Below the pieces are notes generated by a model that saw only the letters and a program-made list of their open reading frames with translations, searched no databases and was not told the origin of the DNA. Source: Nitrospirota bacterium (GTDB lineage: Bacteria > Nitrospirota > Thermodesulfovibrionia > Thermodesulfovibrionales > JdFR-88). From it: 64,000 nt of DNA. The stretch spans positions 1-64,000 of the forward strand of contig JAJYJK010000005.1 in NCBI GenBank assembly GCA_021789555.1. The letters run 5' to 3'. How positions within the stretch are numbered: position 1 is the stretch's first letter; each line of letters opens with the position of its first letter. Shown piece after piece: positions 58,209-64,000 of the stretch. The translations under genes were made by a program, and so were the position numbers.

Positions 58209-58893
58209 CTGGCTGAAGAGCGCGGGCTTCGCAATCGAGGGCATCCTCCACGCGGCGAAGACCCAGAGGCACCTGCGCTATCATTTCTACGCCGCTTTTT
58301 TTGTCCTTTTCCTGAGCTTCGTTGTCGGCGTCGCAAGGACCGAGTTCCTGGTGATATCGGCCTCCGTGATACTGGTGCTCCTGGCCGAGATGCTCAATAC
58401 GGCGATCGAGGCCACGGTCGACATTATCTGCCCTGGGCCCAATGAAAAGGCCCGCATAGCCAAGGACATCGCGGCAGGGGCGGTCCTCGTGACATCTTTC
58501 GGGGTCGCGGTCCTCGGGATAATCATCCTTTATCCGTACATGGGGGAGCTGTTTGAGAGCGGTTTCCGGATCGCCAAACACTCCAGGCAGGACATCGCCA
58601 TCCTGGCGGTCGTCTTCGTCCTCATCGCCGTGGTGCTGCTGAAGGCGAGGTTCGGCAGGGGGCGCCCGCTGGCCGGCGGGATGCCCAGCGGCCACGCCGC
58701 CCTGGCCTTTTCCGTATGGGTCTCCATCACGTACCTGACCGGCAATTTCCTGGCCTCGGCCCTCGCCTTCGTCCTGGCGTTCGCCGTGGCGAGGGGCCGC
58801 GTAAAAAAGAAGATACACGAGCCCTTCGAGGTCATCGCCGGAGGGGCGCTGGGCTCCGCCCTTACGTTCATCTTTTTCAAGCTCTTTTCCTGA
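58192..58893 (+). CDS. Diacylglycerol kinase (DgkA) - PAP2 phosphatase fusion
   Basis: DgkA EMLNTAIEATVDII...AKDIAAGAVL; PAP2 KARFGRGRP, PSGHAA, ARGRVKKKIHEPFEV. Confidence 0.9.
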   Translation: MSSLDDWLKSAGFAIEGILHAAKTQRHLRYHFYAAFFVLFLSFVVGVARTEFLVISASVILVLLAEMLNTAIEATVDIICPGPNEKARIAKDIAAGAVLVTSFGVAVLGIIILYPYMGELFESGFRIAKHSRQDIAILAVVFVLIAVVLLKARFGRGRPLAGGMPSGHAALAFSVWVSITYLTGNFLASALAFVLAFAVARGRVKKKIHEPFEVIAGGALGSALTFIFFKLFS

Positions 58894-58902
58894 GATATTA
58901 TT

Positions 58903-58993
58903 ACCCACCCCCAGCCCCTAAAGGGGCCGACCCCTCCCAAGAGGGGATGATTTGGAAGTCCCCTCCGTGGAGGGGATTTAGGGGTGGGTTGTC
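58903..58993. repeat. Family A-like composite palindromic repeat
   Basis: acccacccccagcccctaaaggggccgacccctcccaagaggggatgatttggaagtcccctccgtggaggggatttaggggtgggtt. Confidence 0.65.
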
Positions 58994-59099
58994 ATTGCGA
59001 GCCCAGTATTCAATACGGGGTAAACTCCGGAAGCAATCTCGCCGTTTCGTTATGTATAATCTATTCCGAGGATAAGAATTATCCGGGAGGTTTTGTTTT

Positions 59100-60062
59100 T
59101 TGGAAGGAAAAAGCGGGGCGCTCATAGAGGAATTTCTGAAACACCTGGAGCTTGAGAAAGGCGCCTCGGAGCATACGCTGCGGGCCTACAGGGCGGACCT
59201 CGAACTCTTCTTCGGCCAGTGGAGCATGGAACCGGGGGGCGTGGAGCTTTCGGACATCAGGGCGCATACGGCCCTCCTCGTAAACAAGGGGCTCAAAAAA
59301 AGCTCGGTGGGAAGGGCCCTCTCCACGCTCCGGTCGTTTTTCAGGTTCCTTAACCGGGAGGGCCGCCTGGACTCGAACCCGGCCAGACTGCTGAAATCCC
59401 CGAAACTTGAAAAAAAGCTCCCCCGTTTCCTCACGGTCGATGAGGCGTTTAACCTTATGGAGGCCCCGGCAAAGGCGGGCTTCAATGCCCTGAGGGACCG
59501 GGCCGTCCTCGAGCTTCTCTATTCAAGCGGTCTTCGCGTGGGCGAGCTGGCCGCCCTGGACCTGGACGATCTTAACCTCAATGAAGGGATGGTCAAGGTC
59601 AAGGGGAAAGGCAAGAAGGAAAGGCTCGTCCCGGTGGGCAGCAAGGCCGTCTCCGCCCTGAGGGCGTATATCCTGGAGCGTTTTCTGCTTGTGAGGAACC
59701 TCAAGGCAAAAAGACACGGCCGCTTTGCCGCAAGACCGGCGGGCGCAAAACCGGCCGGGGGCGGCGGCGAAAGTGAGAATGCGCTTTTTATCAACCGCTC
59801 CGGCGGCAGGCTCACCGAGAGGTCCGTGAGGCGCGCGGTGGTGGGGTGTGTTGCGCGCGCGCTGCCCGGCAAGAAGGCAACACCCCATACGCTCAGGCAC
59901 ACGTTTGCCTCGCACCTTCTGCAGGCGGGGGCCGACCTGAGGGTGATACAGGAGCTGCTGGGGCACGCGAGCCTCTCCACCACCCAGAAATACACCCACC
60001 TGGACATCACCCACCTCATGGACGTCTATGACAAGGCCCACCCCCTGGCGGGCGACGAATAA
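59100..60062 (+). CDS. xerC: Tyrosine recombinase XerC/XerD
   Basis: LELLYSSGLRVGELAALDLDDL, TPHTLRHTFASHLLQAGADLRVIQELLGHASLSTTQKYTH. Confidence 0.92.
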   Translation: MEGKSGALIEEFLKHLELEKGASEHTLRAYRADLELFFGQWSMEPGGVELSDIRAHTALLVNKGLKKSSVGRALSTLRSFFRFLNREGRLDSNPARLLKSPKLEKKLPRFLTVDEAFNLMEAPAKAGFNALRDRAVLELLYSSGLRVGELAALDLDDLNLNEGMVKVKGKGKKERLVPVGSKAVSALRAYILERFLLVRNLKAKRHGRFAARPAGAKPAGGGGESENALFINRSGGRLTERSVRRAVVGCVARALPGKKATPHTLRHTFASHLLQAGADLRVIQELLGHASLSTTQKYTHLDITHLMDVYDKAHPLAGDE

Positions 60063-60231
60063 GCGGGCCGGTTGGCGCGAACAATCAATTCAGACACGGG
60101 GCCGGTCCGGGGCAAATGGGGTCCGGTTCCGGCGGTCCTGATGGACATTCGGCAGCATAAGCATGAATTCCGGATTCTTGTTACAAAGGATAAGGATATG
60201 GAATGCAAAATTGATGAAGTGTTGAGAAAAC

Positions 60232-60265
60232 ATGGACACATTAGATAAATGGACACATTAGATAA
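60232..60265. repeat. Perfect 17-bp tandem duplication
   Basis: ATGGACACATTAGATAA x2. Confidence 0.85.
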
Positions 60266-60449
60266 TATGCCCGAGTCAAGAGTTGTGTTGACAGGTAGGA
60301 GCTCGAATAAATAGATGAGCAAGGTCCTTTCTCCTGAAATTCCCGTCCCTTGATGGCGCAAAGTCCAGCAAGAAGTTTTGACCCGGACCTCAACGACCGC
60401 AGGGGCAAGGGGATTGTAATGAAGCAGGATTCGCGGCAGGGAGTTTTGG

Positions 60450-61244
60450 CTAAAGGGGGGGACGGAGCCCCAGCGCCAGCAGGCACCAGTAGAGGACGGG
60501 GGCGGAGACGAGCGGCCCGTCCAGTTTATCCAGCATCCCGCCGTGCCCCGGAAACAGGCTGCTTGAATCCTTTACTGCCGCGTCCCTCTTGAACATGGAT
60601 TCGATGAGGTCGCCTATTATGGCGGTCGCGCCCATGAGGGCCCCAAGCAGGGCGGCGGTCCTGATGGATACGCCCAAATGAAATACCGCGCCCGCGCAAA
60701 ACCCCGCCGCCGCGCCGCCTATGACGGAGCCCGCGGCCCCCTCGACCGTCTTGTTGGGGCTTACCTCCGGGTAGAGCTTCCTTCTGCCAATCGACCGGCC
60801 CACATAGAGGGCGAAGCTGTCGCCGATCCATACCGTGCCGTAAAGGAATATTATCCACATGGCCCCGGCGCCCCTCAAAGACATCTGGTAGAGCAGAAGC
60901 CCCGGTATGTACAGTAACGCCACGACGGGGACCGATATCTCCGCGAGGGCCTTTTGGGGCCCCCTCGCAAAGAGCCTGAGGGCAGCCAATGCAATGAGGA
61001 GCAACGCAAACACACCCGGGAAGGGCCGTCCGGTCATGGCCGCGGGCGCAAGCAGGAGAAGGCAAAAAAACATCCCGGCCAATTTCATTTCCAGGGGCGT
61101 GCGGTAGAAGCTCAGGAACTCCCATAGGGCCAGAAGCCCCATCGCCATGACGAGTCCGTCAAACCAGACGGCGGAGAGTTTCGTTATGTAGAGGTAGAAA
61201 ACCGGGACGAGGACGGCGGCGGTGGCAAGCCGTTTTAAATGCAT
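60450..61244 (-). CDS. cdsA: Phosphatidate cytidylyltransferase
   Basis: DSFALYVGRSIGRRKLYPEVSPNKTVEGAAGSVIGG, GDLIESMFKRDAAVKDSSSLFPGHGGMLDKLDG. Confidence 0.95.
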   Translation of the reverse strand: MHLKRLATAAVLVPVFYLYITKLSAVWFDGLVMAMGLLALWEFLSFYRTPLEMKLAGMFFCLLLLAPAAMTGRPFPGVFALLLIALAALRLFARGPQKALAEISVPVVALLYIPGLLLYQMSLRGAGAMWIIFLYGTVWIGDSFALYVGRSIGRRKLYPEVSPNKTVEGAAGSVIGGAAAGFCAGAVFHLGVSIRTAALLGALMGATAIIGDLIESMFKRDAAVKDSSSLFPGHGGMLDKLDGPLVSAPVLYWCLLALGLRPPL

Positions 61245-61297
61245 CAGCTATGGGCGCGCCGCGGGGGCGGCGCTTGGGGGGGCGGTCGCCGTAATAA

Positions 61298-62008
61298 TCA
61301 TATCTTCACGGCCCCGAACCTCCTGTCGCGCGCCTGATAATCCCTGAGCGCCTGGAGGAGCTGCTCTCTGCCGAACTCGGGCCATGCCATGTCAGTGAAA
61401 TAAAACTCCGAATATGCCGACTGCCACAGCAGGAAGTTGCTTATTCTTTTTTCGCCGGATGTCCTTATGATGAGGTCCGGCTCCGGCAGCCCGGAGGTAT
61501 CCAGAAGGCCGGAGAATACGCCTTCGTCCATCTCTTCCGGTCTGAGGCCCGAGGCGAGGGCCTTCCTCACCGCCCTGACTATCTCGTCCCTGCCGCTGTA
61601 GCTTATGGCGGCCGTGAGGACCATCTCCCCGCAGCCGGCCGTGAGCTCTTCGGTCTGCGCGATCAGCCTGCGGACGTTTCCGGGGAGCCTGCCCAAGTCC
61701 CCGATCGCCCGGAAGGCGATGTCCTGTTTCTTGAACTCGTACATCTCCTTGCGGAGGTAGATCTCAAGGAGTTTCATCAGGAGCGCAATCTCCGCCGGCG
61801 GCCTTTGCCAGTTCTCAAGAGAGAAGGTATAGAGCGTGAGGGCCTTTATGCCGAAATCCCTGGCCGCCTGTATGATCTCCTTTGCGCGTTCGGCCCCGCG
61901 TCTGTGCCCCTCCACCCGCGGCAGCCCCCGCAGCTCGGCCCACCGGCCGTTTCCGTCCATTATGATGCCTATATGGCGCGGCAGTTTGCCGGGCAGGGAG
62001 GGTGTCAT
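61298..62008 (-). CDS. uppS: Isoprenyl transferase (undecaprenyl diphosphate synthase)
   Basis: HIGIIMDGNGRWAELRGLPRVEGHRRG, TLYTFSLENWQRP, DLIIRTSGEKRISNFLLWQSAYSE; start 62008. Confidence 0.96.
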   Translation of the reverse strand: MTPSLPGKLPRHIGIIMDGNGRWAELRGLPRVEGHRRGAERAKEIIQAARDFGIKALTLYTFSLENWQRPPAEIALLMKLLEIYLRKEMYEFKKQDIAFRAIGDLGRLPGNVRRLIAQTEELTAGCGEMVLTAAISYSGRDEIVRAVRKALASGLRPEEMDEGVFSGLLDTSGLPEPDLIIRTSGEKRISNFLLWQSAYSEFYFTDMAWPEFGREQLLQALRDYQARDRRFGAVKI

Positions 62009-63888
62009 TTGTCCCCCAGCGGGTACATGTAGAGGCGGGTGGTAAAGGGAGAATCGCCCTGCAGGATCCTGCCGAGCTGCACGCCGAAGACCGGGCTTTC
62101 GAGTATCACGAGGCGGTCCTTCGAGGCGGCGAAATCGGAGATCGTGCCGGGCAGCTTGTCGCCCAGCACAAGCTGCTTCATCGAAGCGCCGTCCCACCTT
62201 AGCACCCCGATGCGGGAGCTCTTGTACCCGAGCCCCCTGGCCATTTTCAAAAGGGGCTGTCTTTCTATGAGCAGGGCGTCATGGCCCGTCACCACTATCT
62301 TGTCCTTGATGTACCAGCGGGAACCCTGCGCGGGCTCGTAGCCCTCCCTCTCGTAGCTTTGGCCGGTTTCCTGCGTGGGGTTGTAGCCTTCTTTCTTGAA
62401 GCCTATCGGGAAACCGCCGAAACTCCCGGCAGACCTCCACAGCAGGGCGCCAGTCCCGTCGTCATACACATTTATGAAGCCGCGGTCGTCGTAGGCGATT
62501 ATGAGCGTCTTTCCGTCGTAGTCCATCAGCGCGAAATCGAAGATGTTTATCCCCTTGGGGAAGGCCGGTTTCGCATTATCCAGGACCACGCGTTTTTCCG
62601 TCCCGTCCCATTTGGCCGGGTGGATTTGTCCCTCAAAACCGCTTGCCACGCTAACCCTCTGGGCATAGAGCCGCCCGTCAATCCACCGCAGAAACAGCCC
62701 TTTTGCCTCCCAGAGCTTGGTAAACTTCCCGTTTTCGAAGGCATAGATATACGAGAATATCTCGCCATGGCCTTTCGCCCCTATGATTATCTCGTCCCTG
62801 CCGCCGCCGCCGATATCCGCGGGCTGGACCCTCAGGAAATCCTCCCAGGAACGGCCCTTTATCTCGGAGCCGTCCAGGGCGGGCGACAGCAGCGAGGAGC
62901 TTATGCTGTAGAAAGAGATATCGTTTCTCGTGGCGAGCAGCAGGAGTTGCCGGTCCGGAAGGACATTTGCGATCGAGACGAGGTGGGCGCCAAAGGGGAC
63001 CCTGAACATTATTAGCGAATTGTTTTTAGGAGCGAAGAGTTTGTCTCCGAGGGTAAGCTGCTTTAATTGCCCGGATTTTATCACCGAGCCGCTCTCCAGG
63101 GCCTGCACCGAGTCCGACGTCCAGATAAGTTTCTGGCTGAGGACGGTCGAACCGCCCCCCCCGGACGTTTTTTCCGGCGGCAGGGTCTCCTGTGATATGA
63201 TGAGAACGGCATCGGCTTTTAGCCGCCTGCCTTCGGCCAAGGCGTCTTTTTCGTTGTCCAGGGGGCTCGCCAGCAGGTCGAACCTGCCGGTTTTTTTCAG
63301 TAGCTCGTAATATTCCTCGGAAAGCCCCCAGCTTACGTCCCTGAGCTGATAGAAAAGGAGCCTCACCCTTGCCCCCGATATCCTCACGATATTGCCGGGC
63401 CCGGCCTGGCCGTCCAGAAGCTTCAACTGCGCGCGGCCCCCGGCGGATGTCCCATTTACGACCTGGGCGTCCCCTACGGGCTGCTCGATCCTCCCAAGGG
63501 GCTCTCCGGTCACCGGATGAAAGAACTCCGCGCCTTTTTTGAGGACTTTCATGCGCATGCCCGCCTTCACGGAGGCCGAATTGCTGATGGCCACCGTCAG
63601 CAGGCCGTCCTTTACGGCAAGCACATCGCCCTCCATCGGATTGAAAAATGTGACGACGGCATCCTTCAGGAGGCCGAGCGGGTTCGGGTTTTCACTTTTG
63701 GCCGGCGCAAACCGCGCCGTGGCTCCCCCCGCGCCGGATGATGCCCCTCCGGCGGGCAGCGGGCTTGCATCCGCGCCTGCGGCCGTCAATAGACAGAGGG
63801 ACAATAACGCAAAAAAAATGAGGCAGGTTGTTTTTCTTGATTTTTTAAATGGATAGCGAGCGTATTGCCCGTGGGCAAAAATTGCCAC
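62005..63888 (-). CDS. Secreted protein with FlgT_C-like segment and VCBS/FG-GAP-like repeats
   Basis: Signal-like TTCLIFFALLSLCLLTAAGADA; DGLLTVAISNSASVKAGMRMKVLKKG; repeated YDxDG/DDRG-like propeller segments; start uncertain (GTG 63888 or ATG 63990). Confidence 0.6.
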   Translation of the reverse strand: MAIFAHGQYARYPFKKSRKTTCLIFFALLSLCLLTAAGADASPLPAGGASSGAGGATARFAPAKSENPNPLGLLKDAVVTFFNPMEGDVLAVKDGLLTVAISNSASVKAGMRMKVLKKGAEFFHPVTGEPLGRIEQPVGDAQVVNGTSAGGRAQLKLLDGQAGPGNIVRISGARVRLLFYQLRDVSWGLSEEYYELLKKTGRFDLLASPLDNEKDALAEGRRLKADAVLIISQETLPPEKTSGGGGSTVLSQKLIWTSDSVQALESGSVIKSGQLKQLTLGDKLFAPKNNSLIMFRVPFGAHLVSIANVLPDRQLLLLATRNDISFYSISSSLLSPALDGSEIKGRSWEDFLRVQPADIGGGGRDEIIIGAKGHGEIFSYIYAFENGKFTKLWEAKGLFLRWIDGRLYAQRVSVASGFEGQIHPAKWDGTEKRVVLDNAKPAFPKGINIFDFALMDYDGKTLIIAYDDRGFINVYDDGTGALLWRSAGSFGGFPIGFKKEGYNPTQETGQSYEREGYEPAQGSRWYIKDKIVVTGHDALLIERQPLLKMARGLGYKSSRIGVLRWDGASMKQLVLGDKLPGTISDFAASKDRLVILESPVFGVQLGRILQGDSPFTTRLYMYPLGDK

Positions 63889-64000
63889 GGGGTCAAGCGA
63901 GCGAATATGATGAAGAAAATTCCTTGCATTAGATTCCCCGCGGCTTGCTGCGGGGAAGATCAATTTAATTTTCCCGGTTAAAAAAGACATTCGAAAAAGC

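Noticed and set aside
59100-60062. Integrase of a genomic island
   Set aside because: Fits XerC/D housekeeping recombinase; no tRNA, att repeats or cargo genes nearby.

Overview
The window is 64 kb of GC-rich, gene-dense bacterial chromosome with mostly housekeeping content. It carries about 60 supported CDSs, one tRNA-Gln(TTG), and no rRNA, CRISPR array, prophage or intact IS. Taxonomy is inference only: a Gram-negative, possibly Nitrospirota- or Desulfobacterota-like lineage (TonB/RND/TolC/YidC, SpoIID, QueH, apgM). Genes in order: maf (3' end), a TonB-like protein, an ORFan secreted protein with a small lipoprotein, trpS, M50 protease, PEPCK-like, a DsrE-like trio, rubrerythrin/rubredoxin, HD-GYP, scpB, guaB, PilZ, tatA, a sigma-54 two-component pair with a likely target, nadB/ALS/HAD/dehydrogenase, hisBC, TPR, ispE, tRNA-Gln, prs-rplY-pth, MgtE_N-CBS/small TM protein/NRAMP, an RND tripartite pump, pdxA, yidC-yidD-rpmH, apgM, a TatD-radical SAM fusion, REC plus hybrid-sensor kinase plus YeiH, hisS-divIVA-yggT-proC-yggS, queH-DUF2905-spoIID-queA, phoH-HD-ybeY-dgk, xerC, cdsA-uppS. 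Small genes absent from the ORF track were recovered by reading the sequence (rubredoxin, rpmH L34, a lipoprotein, a 55-aa DsrH-like ORF, a 58-aa TM protein, a 33-aa leader ORF). Main findings: (1) an NRAMP-family transporter with non-canonical metal-site motifs, next to a TM-less MgtE_N/CBS protein and a small membrane protein, with a long leader containing a short ORF; (2) a large multi-PAS/GAF sensor kinase whose H-box histidine is Gln; (3) a consensus sigma-54 promoter directly downstream of a sigma-54 two-component operon; (4) repeated placement of -10 hexamers 5-8 nt before start codons, suggesting leaderless transcripts; (5) rnpA absent from the rpmH-yidD-yidC locus; (6) dispersed palindromic repeat families, some forming parts of coding sequences. 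No feature could be confirmed by database search here.
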